Below the pieces are notes generated by a model. That model had not been told where the DNA came from and did no database searches. It saw only the letters and a list, made by a program, of their open reading frames with translations. A stretch of DNA of 32,109 bases from Gammaproteobacteria bacterium (GTDB lineage: Bacteria; Pseudomonadota; Gammaproteobacteria; SZUA-229), in assembly GCA_003229115.1 (NCBI GenBank), contig QIHT01000178.1:1-32109 (forward strand). The letters run 5' to 3'. Both the position numbers and the translations under genes were made by a program. This document shows, piece after piece, positions 20,911 to 29,962 of this stretch (position 1 is its first letter; each line of letters begins with the position of its first letter).

Positions 20911-22301
20911 ATATCGTCACATTAAAAATTTTACTCCTGCTGGGTTTTTTAACTTTAGCACCCTATTCAATTGCTGCTGATGACCACGATAAGAATCACG
21001 ATGATCACGGCCACGATGAATCTGGTCATGAACAAAAAGGTCATGAAGAAGAAGTTCATGCAGAGCATGGTCATGAGGAAGCAGATAAACACGAAGAAAG
21101 TAGCCATGAAGAAGGCGGTCATGAACATGCGGAAGGTGGTCATGAAGAAGATGGGCATGAAGAAGGAGATAAACACGAAGAAAGTAGCCATGAGGAAGGC
21201 GGCCATGAACATGCGGAAAGTGGTCATGAAGAAGATGAGCATGAAGAAGGAGAGCACGCTGGTCACGGTGAAGGTGGCCATGAGGAAGAATCAATTAAAC
21301 TGACTGCCGAACAGATGGCTGTTGCCGGCATTGTCAGCGAAGCGATTGTTATGAAAAATATCTCTGAAGAAATTAACGCTCCCGGCGAAGTCGTGTTAAA
21401 CGCCTATAAAACCACTTCTGTTACACCGCGCGTTTCAGCACAGGTTGTCAGACGTTATGCAAAACTGGGTGATGTGGTTACTGCCGGTCAGCCATTGTTG
21501 ACGCTGTCCAGCGTTGAAATGGCTACTGCACAGGGTGATCTTCTGGTGACTCATCGTGAATGGCTGCGAGTAAAAAAACTGGGTAGAAAAATTGTCTCAG
21601 CACAACGTTATACCGAAGCCCGGGTAAAACATGAGCAGGCTAAAGCCCGCACTCTGGCTTATGGCATGACATCAAAACAGGCGAATGAATACATGAAAAT
21701 TGGTGATGCCTCAAAAGCGAACGGTAGCTTTCAGTTAATGGCACCACAGGATGGTACGGTGATTAAAGATGATTTTATTCTGGGCGAATTGATTGATCCG
21801 GGTCGGGTTTTGTTTGTTATCAGCGATGAATCGGTACTTTGGGTAGAAGCAAAATTAACCCCTTCTCAGGTGCAACTGGTTTCGCCGGGTAATTCTGTTT
21901 TGATTATTGCAGAGGGCAAAAAGTTTTCTGGAAAAGTGGTGCAGGTACATCATGCTCTGGATGAAAGCACGCGTACATTAGGTGTGCGAGTTGAATTTTC
22001 CAACCCAGATGATGCGCTTCACCCCGGCGTTTTTGTGCAGGCAAAAATCAGCAGTGATAATAATGCGCCAGCACTGGCGGTGCCGGTAAATGCCGTGTTA
22101 AGAAGCCCGGATGGTGACTGGATGGTGTTTGTCGAAAAACAGCCAGGTGAATTTGAAGCGCTGGAAGTCGAGCTGATACGAACAGTGGGTGGCATCAGTG
22201 TTATTGAAGGTCTGCAAGCCGGTACTCGCGTGGTAACACAAGGTGCTTTTTTTGTGCAATCCGAGTCTGCAAAAAGCGGCTTTGACGCGCACAACCACTA
22301 G
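20907..22301 (+). CDS. czcB: Membrane fusion protein of heavy-metal efflux pump with His/Glu-rich N-terminus (CzcB-like)
   Basis: A 464-residue periplasmic adaptor. After a signal peptide (cut near SIAA, residue 24), residues 25-125 are a His/Asp/Glu/Gly-rich segment with about 30 histidines in HEE and GHE units, suited to binding Zn, Co, Cd or Ni. The adaptor core follows: an IKLTAEQMAVAGIVSEAI strand, a lipoyl/barrel-sandwich half (VTPRVSAQVVRRYAKLGDVVTAGQPLL), a short helical hairpin, the second lipoyl half (GSFQLMAPQDGTVIKDDFILGE), a beta-barrel (VKVQVHH..TLGVRVEF-like) and the membrane-proximal end. Residues 60-115 contain two tandem 28-residue repeats. It is translationally coupled to czcC and 11 bases from czcA. 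Confidence 0.9.
   Translation: MNIVTLKILLLLGFLTLAPYSIAADDHDKNHDDHGHDESGHEQKGHEEEVHAEHGHEEADKHEESSHEEGGHEHAEGGHEEDGHEEGDKHEESSHEEGGHEHAESGHEEDEHEEGEHAGHGEGGHEEESIKLTAEQMAVAGIVSEAIVMKNISEEINAPGEVVLNAYKTTSVTPRVSAQVVRRYAKLGDVVTAGQPLLTLSSVEMATAQGDLLVTHREWLRVKKLGRKIVSAQRYTEARVKHEQAKARTLAYGMTSKQANEYMKIGDASKANGSFQLMAPQDGTVIKDDFILGELIDPGRVLFVISDESVLWVEAKLTPSQVQLVSPGNSVLIIAEGKKFSGKVVQVHHALDESTRTLGVRVEFSNPDDALHPGVFVQAKISSDNNAPALAVPVNAVLRSPDGDWMVFVEKQPGEFEALEVELIRTVGGISVIEGLQAGTRVVTQGAFFVQSESAKSGFDAHNH
21084..21251 (+). repeat. Two tandem 84-base repeats in the histidine-rich part of czcB
   Basis: Copy 1 (21084-21167) and copy 2 (21168-21251) differ at only a few positions; each starts GATAAACACGAAGAAAGTAG and encodes 28 residues beginning DKHEESSHEEGG. 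The period is a multiple of three, so copy number can vary without breaking the frame. Confidence 0.92.
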
Positions 22302-22312
22302 AGGCAAAAATC

Positions 22313-25300
22313 ATGTTAAATAAAATAATTGAAACAGCGGTAAGCAGCCGACTGCTGGTGGTGCTGGCATTGATTACAACCTTGTTTATCGGCTTTCTTG
22401 TTTTGCCGAAATTAAACCTTGATGCTTTTCCAGATGTCACCAATGTACAGGTGACGGTTAATACTGAAGCGCCGGGGCTGGCGGCCGAAGAAGTCGAGCA
22501 ACTTATCACGTTTCCCATTGAGGCGGTAATGTATGCGTTACCGGATGTCGAAGAAGTACGCTCCATTTCCAAAACCGGTTTATCCGGGGTAACCGTGGTG
22601 TTCACCGAAGGCACGGATATTTACTTTGCCAGACAACTGGTGTTTGAACGTTTACAGGCGGCAAAAGAGCAGATACCTAAGGGCGTTGGTACGCCAGGTA
22701 TGGGGCCGAATACATCAGGTCTGGGGCAGGTGTTCCAGTATATGATTCGTTCCGAAGTGCCGGGCGCTTATGACGCACTAACCTTACGCAGCCTGAACGA
22801 CTGGGTGGTAAAACTGTTGTTGATGCCGGTGGACGGTGTCACCGAAGTGCTGTCATTTGGTGGTGAAGTTCGCCAATACCAGGTACAGTTAAAACCGCAA
22901 CGTTTGTTGAGTTATGACCTGACACCGGACGATATCAGCGAAGCCATTGGAAATAATAATCGTAACGCCGGTGGCTGGTATTTAGATCGTGGTGCCGAGC
23001 AACTGGTTATACGCGGCGTCGGTTGGGTTCGTAGCGGTGAAGCAGGAATACGTGATATCGGCAATGTTCCGGTAAAACAAATTGATGGTACGGTGGTGCG
23101 TGTCAGTGATGTTGCCGATGTAGAGTTTGGCGCGGAGATTCGTCAGGGCGCGGTAACCATGACCCTGCGTGATGAAAACGGCAAAGCAAAACCACTGGGT
23201 GAAGTGGTGGTTGGCATCGTCATGAAACGCATGGGCTCAAACACCAAAGTAACCATCGATGGCGTGAAACAACGTTTGCCTATCATTCAACAGGCATTGC
23301 CTGACGGCGTTATTATTGATCCGTTTTATGACCAGTCTGATTTAGTTGATCAGGCTGTGGATACGGTTATCACTGCCTTATTGCAGGCGTTTGTTTTAAT
23401 CATCATTATATTAATGCTGTTTATGATGAATTTACGTGCCACTTTGCTAGTGCTGTTATCGATTCCTATTTCAATCGGTCTGGCACTGATAGCCATGGCG
23501 CAGCTAGGTGTTTCAGCAAATTTGATGTCTTTAGGCGGGTTGGCCATTGCGATTGGTATGCTGGTTGATGGTTCGGTGGTGATGATGGAAAATATTTTTT
23601 CACATCTTAGTCATCCGGACAGACAGCACGAAAACCATGCCAAACAAAAGATAGCGCTGAATGATGATGACCCCTTTGATGCTTCTCATGATTCGCACGG
23701 TATCGAACTGCGAATTCTAGAGGCGGCAAAAGAAGTCGGGCGACCGGTCTTTTTTGCGGTATTGATTGTGGGTATTGTTTTTGCGCCACTGTTTAGTCTG
23801 GAAGGTGTGGAAGGTAAAATGTTTCAGCCCATGGCTATTTCCATATTGCTTGCCATGGTTGGTGCGTTAGTGGTTGCGCTGGTAGTTATCCCTGCGTTGG
23901 CAACTTATATGTTTAAACAGGGCGTGGTTGAAAAACAAAGCCCTATATTAGTGCCGATAGAAGCACGTTACCGGGTATTGCTTAAACAGGCACTGCAAAA
24001 AAAATCGGTGGTAGTCATTTCATCGGTGGTATTGTTTTTTTCCTCATTGGCGTTATTACCTTTTTTAGGAACGGAGTTTGTGCCGGAACTAGAAGAAGGT
24101 ACCATCAATGTGCGAGTAACGCTGGCACCGTCATCCAGTTTAAACACAGCTCTGCTTATTGCCGAGAAGCTGGAAAAACAGCTACTCACTTTTCCTGAAG
24201 TGCTTTATGCATCGAGCCGTATCGGTCGTGCCGAAGTCGGCGGTGACCCGGAGCCAGTATCGAATATCGAAATTTTTATTGGTTTAAAACATGTTAGTGA
24301 ATGGAAAACAGCGGAGAATCGAAAAGCTCTGCAACTCATCATGGAAGAAAAAATGTCACTGGTGCCGGGTTTGTTGTTTAATTTCTCGCAGCCGATTGCA
24401 ACACGCGTTGATGAATTATTGTCCGGTGTAAAAGCTCAGTTGGCAATTAAACTGTTTGGTCCCGAGCTTGATGTACTGGTTGCCAAAGGCAAGGAAATTG
24501 AGGCACTGGTTAAAAATGTCGATGGTACCCGCGGCGTCGCACTGGAACAAACCGAAGGTGAAGCACAACTGGTGATAAGACCTGATCGTGATTTACTGGC
24601 GCGTTTTGGTGTGCCAGTGGATCAGGTGATGAGTCTGGTAAGTGACGCCATTGGCGGGCAGATGGCCGGTCAGGTGATTCGTGGTAACGAACGTTATGAC
24701 ATTTATGTACGCCTTGCAGAACAACATCGTAACAGTATCGAAGCGATACGCAGCTTGATATTACAGGCGGCAGATGGTGCCTGGGTTCGTCTCGGCGATG
24801 TCGCCACCGTGGCAATCGAATCCGGTCCACCGCAAATTCGTCGTGATGACGTGCAACGTCGTGTGGTCATTCAAAGCAATGTCGAAGGTCGTGACATGGG
24901 CGGACTGGTGGCTGAAATAGATCAGCGCATTCGTAGCGAAATCGATTTGCCTACGGGTTACAGTGTGGTGTTTGGTGGTCAGTTTAAAAACCAGCAACGT
25001 GCACAGGCACGGTTGATGGTTGTCGTACCTTTATCTCTGGGTTTGATTTTTCTGATGTTGTACTTCGCCTTTAACTCCGTCGGCCAGGCGCTGTTAATCA
25101 TGCTGAATGTGCCGCTGGCGTTAATCGGTGGCATCGCCGCGCTTTTTGTTTCGGGGCTGTATCTGTCAGTACCCGGTTCGATTGGTTTTATAACCTTACT
25201 GGGGGTGGCCGTGTTAAACGGCGTGGTCATGGTTAGTTCGATAAACCAGCGAATCGAAGGCGGGCAGGCAATCGAAGATGGCGTGTTTGATGGTGCCTTG

Positions 25301-25507
25301 TCGCGTTTGCGACCGGTATTGATGACAGCCATCACTTCCGCACTGGGTTTGATTCCATTATTAATGTCGAGCGGCGTAGGTTCAGAAATCCAGCAGCCAT
25401 TAGCCACTGTTGTGGTAGGCGGATTAATTTCATCAACCCTGTTAACGCTGTTCGTAGTGCCAGTGTTATATGAGCGATTCTCGCGGCATAAATATGCAAA
25501 CGGGTAA
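22313..25507 (+). CDS. czcA: HME-RND heavy-metal efflux transporter (CzcA/CusA family)
   Basis: A 1064-residue inner-membrane RND pump of full length with 12 predicted membrane helices and two large periplasmic loops (about 35-340 and 550-870). The start LNKIIETAVSSRLLVVLALI and PKLNLDAFPDVTNVQVTVNT are HME-RND signatures. In TM4, D419 and E426 (VDGSVVMMEN) match the proton-relay residues, but the first acidic residue of Zn/Co/Cd pumps (D402 of Cupriavidus CzcA) is A413, as in CusA. The CusA copper ligand M672 corresponds to E701 (RVDELLSG), so a divalent metal substrate is more likely. A His/Asp-rich cytoplasmic loop lies at about 430-465. GAGG precedes the start. Metal specificity is unsettled. 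Confidence 0.93.
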   Translation: MLNKIIETAVSSRLLVVLALITTLFIGFLVLPKLNLDAFPDVTNVQVTVNTEAPGLAAEEVEQLITFPIEAVMYALPDVEEVRSISKTGLSGVTVVFTEGTDIYFARQLVFERLQAAKEQIPKGVGTPGMGPNTSGLGQVFQYMIRSEVPGAYDALTLRSLNDWVVKLLLMPVDGVTEVLSFGGEVRQYQVQLKPQRLLSYDLTPDDISEAIGNNNRNAGGWYLDRGAEQLVIRGVGWVRSGEAGIRDIGNVPVKQIDGTVVRVSDVADVEFGAEIRQGAVTMTLRDENGKAKPLGEVVVGIVMKRMGSNTKVTIDGVKQRLPIIQQALPDGVIIDPFYDQSDLVDQAVDTVITALLQAFVLIIIILMLFMMNLRATLLVLLSIPISIGLALIAMAQLGVSANLMSLGGLAIAIGMLVDGSVVMMENIFSHLSHPDRQHENHAKQKIALNDDDPFDASHDSHGIELRILEAAKEVGRPVFFAVLIVGIVFAPLFSLEGVEGKMFQPMAISILLAMVGALVVALVVIPALATYMFKQGVVEKQSPILVPIEARYRVLLKQALQKKSVVVISSVVLFFSSLALLPFLGTEFVPELEEGTINVRVTLAPSSSLNTALLIAEKLEKQLLTFPEVLYASSRIGRAEVGGDPEPVSNIEIFIGLKHVSEWKTAENRKALQLIMEEKMSLVPGLLFNFSQPIATRVDELLSGVKAQLAIKLFGPELDVLVAKGKEIEALVKNVDGTRGVALEQTEGEAQLVIRPDRDLLARFGVPVDQVMSLVSDAIGGQMAGQVIRGNERYDIYVRLAEQHRNSIEAIRSLILQAADGAWVRLGDVATVAIESGPPQIRRDDVQRRVVIQSNVEGRDMGGLVAEIDQRIRSEIDLPTGYSVVFGGQFKNQQRAQARLMVVVPLSLGLIFLMLYFAFNSVGQALLIMLNVPLALIGGIAALFVSGLYLSVPGSIGFITLLGVAVLNGVVMVSSINQRIEGGQAIEDGVFDGALSRLRPVLMTAITSALGLIPLLMSSGVGSEIQQPLATVVVGGLISSTLLTLFVVPVLYERFSRHKYANG

Positions 25508-25532
25508 TTAATCAGGTTTGGCAGGTACCTGG

Positions 25533-25595
25533 AAGGTGACGGAGGGGTTATTTATTGACCAATAATTGGTTACTTTTAAATCCCTCCGTCACCTT
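25533..25595. terminator. Long hairpin after czcA, probable terminator
   Basis: AAGGTGACGGAGGG (25533-25546) is exactly complementary to CCCTCCGTCACCTT (25582-25595); the 35-base AT-rich loop is unusually long. A short T-run follows. It lies 25 bases after the czcA stop and covers an alternative upstream start of the TPR gene (25566), which argues against that start. Confidence 0.65.
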
Positions 25596-25634
25596 TTCCC
25601 ACGGAATAATATAACCGCTCGTCCGTCTTTAAGT

Positions 25635-26420
25635 ATGATGAACGGTTTTCTAAAAAACAGTTTAACGAAATTAACCAGTGCATTATTTTTATGCGTCTGG
25701 ATATTCGTATTACCAGCACACGCCCAGGCAGAACCTTCTATCGAAAAATTAACCGCGTTAATTGATGCAGGCGAGGAAAACGCACAACTTTACATTCAAC
25801 GCGGTGACCTCTATTTCGAGAAAAGAGAGTTTTTTGATGCCGTAGAAGATTATACCAGCGCCATTGAACTGGATCCTGAAGCTGATCAGGCCTATTTTGG
25901 CCGAGGCATGGCACTGGCCAGGCAGGGGTTTATTGATGAAGGGATTGCTGATGTCACCGAATTCATCAAACGCAATCCAGAAAGCTCGCTGGCTTACACT
26001 AAACGCGGTGTACGCTACATATGGAAAAAGGAGTACGACAAGGCTGAAAAAGATTTAACCAAAGCGATTGAACTAGATCCCAATAATTCTGAGGCCCACG
26101 ATGACCTCGGCGTAATTTACGCCAGAAAAAAGGACTACCAGAACGCAATACACCACTTTTCCACCACCATTCGACTTGACCCCAGTTATCAAAAAGGTTA
26201 TCACAACCTGGCGATGACGTTATTTTTAGTCGGAGAAGACGATGAGGCGCTGATGAGAATTGACCAGGCGCTGGCACTTAATTCGAACCACCGAGATGCT
26301 TTGTTACTCAAGAGCCACATCCTTGAAGAACTGGGTCGCCACGAAGAAGCCGCCGCACTTAAAGAAGATGCGGAATTCCTGCCCGAAACGAACTGGAGCG
26401 AAAGCGTTCCTGTTGAGTAA
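25635..26420 (+). CDS. Secreted TPR-repeat protein
   Basis: About 261 residues from the ATG at 25635 (another ATG follows at once). A signal peptide (LTSALFLCVWIFVLPAHAQA, cut near residue 33) is followed by about six tetratricopeptide repeats. Typical repeat ends are AIELDPEADQAYFGRGMAL, AIELDPNNSEAHDDLGVIY and TIRLDPSYQKGYHNLAMTL. TPR domains are protein-binding scaffolds, so this is probably a periplasmic adaptor with an unknown partner. It is separated from czcA by a terminator-like hairpin and so may be outside the efflux operon. There is no clear Shine-Dalgarno sequence. The in-frame start at 25566 falls inside the hairpin and gives no better signal. Confidence 0.82.
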   Translation: MMNGFLKNSLTKLTSALFLCVWIFVLPAHAQAEPSIEKLTALIDAGEENAQLYIQRGDLYFEKREFFDAVEDYTSAIELDPEADQAYFGRGMALARQGFIDEGIADVTEFIKRNPESSLAYTKRGVRYIWKKEYDKAEKDLTKAIELDPNNSEAHDDLGVIYARKKDYQNAIHHFSTTIRLDPSYQKGYHNLAMTLFLVGEDDEALMRIDQALALNSNHRDALLLKSHILEELGRHEEAAALKEDAEFLPETNWSESVPVE

Positions 26421-26458
26421 AAACAGCTACTAACTGACAAAAAGCTTTTTACCGCAGC

Positions 26459-26523
26459 TCGCAGGGCGGGCACTGCCCGCCGACTCGCAAGATGAAGAAA
26501 TGGTGGGCAATGCCCACCCTACT
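26459..26523. repeat. Palindromic repeat, family A (copy A2)
   Basis: GCAGGGCGGGCACTGCCCGC (from 26461) and GGTGGGCAATGCCCACCCTA (to 26521) face each other. It is the same two-hairpin element as at 1828-1905, with a shorter middle. It lies just after the TPR gene. The remaining bases up to 26684 hold a TATAAT (26635-26640) that may serve the next gene, but no good -35. Confidence 0.85.
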
Positions 26524-26684
26524 TGATAACTAGCAGATGCAAGACACCTGCGATGTTAAAGCTCAATAAGCACATACATTTCCTACCATTTTAGAAACAG
26601 TTCCTCTCTGATCCGGCTTTTTCTTTATATCATCTATAATCTGTTAAATTGGCATTATTTAACCACCGGGAAGGACGAAGGAAA

Positions 26685-28040
26685 ATGCTATTCATAAGAT
26701 ACTTTCTTATTTTACTTTTTTTCAGCACATCTGCTAACGCAGAGTTCTTTAAATGCATTGACGATAACGGAAAGACGGTATATTCAGACAACGCTACATG
26801 TAAGCAACCTGAATTACTTACGGTAAAACATCACAATCCTGTCAAAGATAATAGAAAAGAGGCGGAAAATAACACACCATTTGAAGGCATTATAATCACT
26901 AAAGAGAACGTCAGCTATTTCAGGAAATCGCCACGAGCCGTAAAGTTTAAATTTGGCGCAGACACCAAACAATCAGTTGTAGGGCAATATAAAGGCTTTT
27001 ATATTATTGACAGCAACCATATTACTTTCTGGATTGATGAGGCCATCATCGAAAAAACCATCTATGGGAAACTTGACGAAATAAATCTCGAAAGCATTGA
27101 ATTTGCACTATATACAAATACTGATTTTGGCTCGAACAATACAAACCAGATCTACTCAGATACACATGCAATTAATTCAAACCTGAAAAAAGGTGAATCC
27201 ATTACCTTTAAGGACTTTGCTTTAAAAATTGATACCACTAATTACGTAACTCAGGAATTGTCGAAATATAAATTATTAGGGGTTACAAGAAACGATAAAA
27301 AATACTCAAACCCTGTATCAAGCAAACAATTTATTGATATCAGAAAACTACCTGACCAAAAAAGCCTACTTGCACTATTTGGTTCGGTTACTGTAGATGG
27401 TCGCATATCAAAAAATGAATGGCAGGGAACCGTGCCCTATAAGATAAAGATTAAAACCCCAAAACACTCAACCATACCCGCCTTAATATATATAAAAAAC
27501 GACAATCAGTATTTATACTTTGCTTTCAAATACACTCGTCCGAAATATGTGTCCCCTGTCACCTCCTTAAGCATATTGTTTAATGACCGCGACGATATAA
27601 ATCATCAACAGCATTTCGGATATTATGAGGGACAGGACACCATCGTTATTTCACCGGATTTTATGGGTAATAAAAAGACCCGAGTATACGATAATGTACG
27701 ATCCGGTAAATCCCCATGCAAACCACCTCCTCAAGCTATTCGCGAAGGATATTGCGGTTTTGAGGACACCAAATATGGCGGCACCAATGATGGAGTTGCA
27801 GCCTATAGATCTTCGAGGAAAGGTATTGTTGTTTATGAACTAAAACACCCCTTAAAAAGCAAGGATGCTGAAAATGATATCCAGGTTAATCTGGGAGATA
27901 TCCTGGGTATGAGAATATCATTCGACATGGCCAATAAAGGCGTCAGTTTAAATAGTTATCCCAAAGGTTATTCTGAAAGCTCCATACCGAGCCAGGGTGG
28001 CTTTTTGAGAGTAAAACTTGCTACTGAAAACGAACAGTAA
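26685..28040 (+). CDS. Secreted protein with N-terminal DUF4124 and C-terminal CBM9-like domain
   Basis: About 451 residues from the ATG at 26685, which follows GAAGGA; an in-frame start 36 bases upstream has no such site and spoils the signal peptide. The signal (RYFLILLFFSTSANA) is followed by a DUF4124 motif (EFFKCIDDNGKTVYSDNATC). The middle (about 70-235) has no recognised domain. The C-terminal part has GSVTVDGRISKNEWQG and later YLYFAFKYTR, the start and core strand of CBM9/DOMON-like beta-sandwiches, which bind sugars or haem. The gene is visibly richer in A+T than its neighbours (many AAA, AAT and ATA codons), suggesting separate origin. Function unknown. Confidence 0.65.
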   Translation: MLFIRYFLILLFFSTSANAEFFKCIDDNGKTVYSDNATCKQPELLTVKHHNPVKDNRKEAENNTPFEGIIITKENVSYFRKSPRAVKFKFGADTKQSVVGQYKGFYIIDSNHITFWIDEAIIEKTIYGKLDEINLESIEFALYTNTDFGSNNTNQIYSDTHAINSNLKKGESITFKDFALKIDTTNYVTQELSKYKLLGVTRNDKKYSNPVSSKQFIDIRKLPDQKSLLALFGSVTVDGRISKNEWQGTVPYKIKIKTPKHSTIPALIYIKNDNQYLYFAFKYTRPKYVSPVTSLSILFNDRDDINHQQHFGYYEGQDTIVISPDFMGNKKTRVYDNVRSGKSPCKPPPQAIREGYCGFEDTKYGGTNDGVAAYRSSRKGIVVYELKHPLKSKDAENDIQVNLGDILGMRISFDMANKGVSLNSYPKGYSESSIPSQGGFLRVKLATENEQ

Positions 28041-28109
28041 AAAATAATTACAATCTGTCACGCGCTTTTATAGAACAGCTAAAGAACTGTCTGTGATAAT
28101 CTAGAAATA

Positions 28110-28994
28110 ATGAAACAACACAACCATCACCACGATATCAGTTCACAACGTATCGGCGTTGTCTTTTTTCTTAATTTTTTCTTCACCATCATCGAATTTA
28201 TCGGTGGAATCCTGACCAACAGCACTGCCATTATGGCGGATGCCGTGCATGATCTTGGCGATACCCTGTCAATTGGCCTCGCCTGGTTTTTAAACCGACT
28301 CAGTAAAAAACACCCTAACGATGAATTTACCTATGGCTATTACCGGTTTTCATTAATCGGTGCATTGATTAACGGCGTGGTATTAATCTCCGGTTCAGCA
28401 TGGGTGCTTTCAGAAGCCATCCCCAAATTACTGGAGCCACAAATGCCTCATGCCCAGGGCATGTTCTGGCTGGCTATTCTGGGTGTTACCGTTAACGGAT
28501 ATGCTGCCTGGAAAATCAACAAAGGACAAACACTCAATGAAAGAATTTTAAACTGGCACTTACTGGAAGACGTACTGGGCTGGGTCAGCGTACTTATCGT
28601 CAGTATTTTGTTACTATTTTTTGACTGGCCAATACTCGACCCGATATTATCTATTGCGTTTACATTATTTATATTAATAAACGTTGCAAAAACCACCCGT
28701 CAGACCATTAAACTATTTATGCAATCGTCCCCCGATGAGAAAATGCTGAATGAAATACGTAATAAACTAACATCACTTGAAAATGTAAACGCGATTCATC
28801 ATTTACACCTGTGGTCACTGGATGGTGAAAAAAATGTTCTTACCGCACATCTGGAAATCAATCATATGATTTCAGCAGATGACCAGATAAAAACTAAACA
28901 GATAATCAATAAACTACTGTCTGAATTCTCACTGGCACATACAACGATAGAGTTTGAATTACCGGAAGAGGCCTGTAGAGATAAGGAAGAATAG
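28110..28994 (+). CDS. czcD: Cation diffusion facilitator, zinc-type exporter
   Basis: A 294-residue inner-membrane CDF antiporter with six helices. The TM2 site is H47xxxD51 (ADAVHDLGD) and the TM5 site is HLLED, giving the HxxxD/HxxxD arrangement of zinc-transporting CDFs. The N-terminus has a short His cluster (KQHNHHHD) and the C-terminal cytoplasmic domain (about 205-290) has the HHLHLWSLDG strand. It should export Zn2+, and perhaps Cd2+ or Co2+, from cytoplasm to periplasm, feeding the upstream CzcCBA-like pump. No strong Shine-Dalgarno sequence is seen; a GATAAT (about 28095-28100) lies so close that a leaderless message is possible. Confidence 0.9.
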   Translation: MKQHNHHHDISSQRIGVVFFLNFFFTIIEFIGGILTNSTAIMADAVHDLGDTLSIGLAWFLNRLSKKHPNDEFTYGYYRFSLIGALINGVVLISGSAWVLSEAIPKLLEPQMPHAQGMFWLAILGVTVNGYAAWKINKGQTLNERILNWHLLEDVLGWVSVLIVSILLLFFDWPILDPILSIAFTLFILINVAKTTRQTIKLFMQSSPDEKMLNEIRNKLTSLENVNAIHHLHLWSLDGEKNVLTAHLEINHMISADDQIKTKQIINKLLSEFSLAHTTIEFELPEEACRDKEE

Positions 28995-29004
28995 ATAGCA
29001 GTAT

Positions 29005-29057
29005 AAAAGAGGGTGGTGGCAACTGATGATCATTTGAAAATTTCACCTACCTTTTTT
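29005..29057. terminator. Bidirectional terminator between convergent genes
   Basis: AAAAGAGGGTGGTG (29005-29018) faces CACCTACCTTTTTT (29044-29057) with a two-base internal mismatch, and is flanked by A and T runs. It fits an intrinsic terminator usable from both sides, between the CDF gene and the hydrolase gene. Confidence 0.5.
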
Positions 29058-29064
29058 ATTTCTT

Positions 29065-29883
29065 TTATTTATTACTATCAGCCATAACCGACTCAATTGC
29101 TTGCACACACCATTGTGGGTTACGTAGTAGCGGGTGATGATCGCAGTCCGGCAATATGCGGAGTTTCCAGCCGGGATAGTTCTTCATTAATAACCGGATA
29201 CCCGATAAGGGCGCTGTTTTATCCAGTTCGCCATGTAACAAAAGAATGCGACAGTCAGAGTCCAGCTGTTCGGCATCTGCAAAAATGTCATGACGATAAA
29301 TACCATCCCAGACGGAAGATGTGTAAGAGCGCCACGTGTGTTGCGTCAGATCCTGCACTACCTCAGGTGGCATATCACGCAGCACATAGGGAAGCACCCA
29401 ACGTAAAACCCATCGAGTCATAATACAGGCTACCGCAGCAAAGGCGATATTGGTCATAACATAACGATCGGCTGAATGGCTGTTGCGAAAGTAACGTATC
29501 GCCCTCTCCTTGTTACCAAAATAAGGCAGGCTAATAAGAACCAGACGTTTTACAAGATGTGGGTAGCGTGTCGCAAAAGCAAGAGCAAGGATTGCACCAA
29601 ACGAATGCCCAACTATTGTTAGTGATTCATGCTCCTGCAGGACCTGATAAATTTCTTCGATATGACGGTCGACCGTATATTTCGTCCAGGGTTTTGGCGA
29701 CTGTCCGTAACCCAGTAAATCGATAAATATAAGACGATAACCTGCTGCCAGAGGTTGTACTCGCGTTTTCCAGTACCTCGCAGTACCACCAATACCATGC
29801 AAGAAGACAATAGAGTCGTTAGTATCACCCATTGTTTCGCAGTGAAGCATTAGTAGTAATTCCCACTTCCTGAAGCTGGACAT
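29065..29883 (-). CDS. Alpha/beta hydrolase
   Basis: A 272-residue alpha/beta hydrolase with oxyanion motif FLHGIGGT (about 27-34), a DLLGYGQSPKP segment, nucleophile elbow VGHSFGA with S94, likely acid in HGELDKTAP, and base in CDHHPLL near the C-terminus. A cap region (about 125-200) is rich in hydrophobic and aromatic residues. No signal peptide is visible. Fold and triad are clear, but the substrate cannot be predicted. AGGA lies three bases from the ATG, which is close; an internal ATG at 29850 is possible. A YCII protein gene lies upstream on the same strand, with a hairpin between. Confidence 0.85.
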   Translation of the reverse strand: MSSFRKWELLLMLHCETMGDTNDSIVFLHGIGGTARYWKTRVQPLAAGYRLIFIDLLGYGQSPKPWTKYTVDRHIEEIYQVLQEHESLTIVGHSFGAILALAFATRYPHLVKRLVLISLPYFGNKERAIRYFRNSHSADRYVMTNIAFAAVACIMTRWVLRWVLPYVLRDMPPEVVQDLTQHTWRSYTSSVWDGIYRHDIFADAEQLDSDCRILLLHGELDKTAPLSGIRLLMKNYPGWKLRILPDCDHHPLLRNPQWCVQAIESVMADSNK

Positions 29884-29892
29884 ATTTCCTGT

Positions 29893-29945
29893 AAAAGGGG
29901 CTGGTGATATTTACGAATGCTTCTCATTTGTCACCGGCTCCTTTT
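29893..29945. terminator. Hairpin between YCII and hydrolase genes
   Basis: AAAAGGGGCTGGTGA (29893-29907) pairs with TCACCGGCTCCTTTT (29931-29945); the two differences are G-U pairs in plus-strand RNA but mismatches in minus-strand RNA. It lies after the YCII stop and just before the hydrolase ribosome site, so it could end the YCII transcript or sit in the hydrolase leader. Confidence 0.5.
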
Positions 29946-29962
29946 AATGTTCGAGCCTCTAG

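Noticed and set aside
20917-21294. Antisense frames over the histidine-rich part of czcB
   Set aside because: They are produced by the complement of GAA/CAT/GGT repeats; the plus-strand frame is tied to a signal peptide and a conserved adaptor core.
25566-25634. Upstream start for the TPR gene
   Set aside because: It falls within the terminator-like hairpin after czcA and adds residues ahead of a normal signal peptide.
3104-26523. The many repeated palindromes as a CRISPR array or attachment sites
   Set aside because: They are dispersed, differ in length, and lack regular spacers or cas genes; the units are single hairpins.
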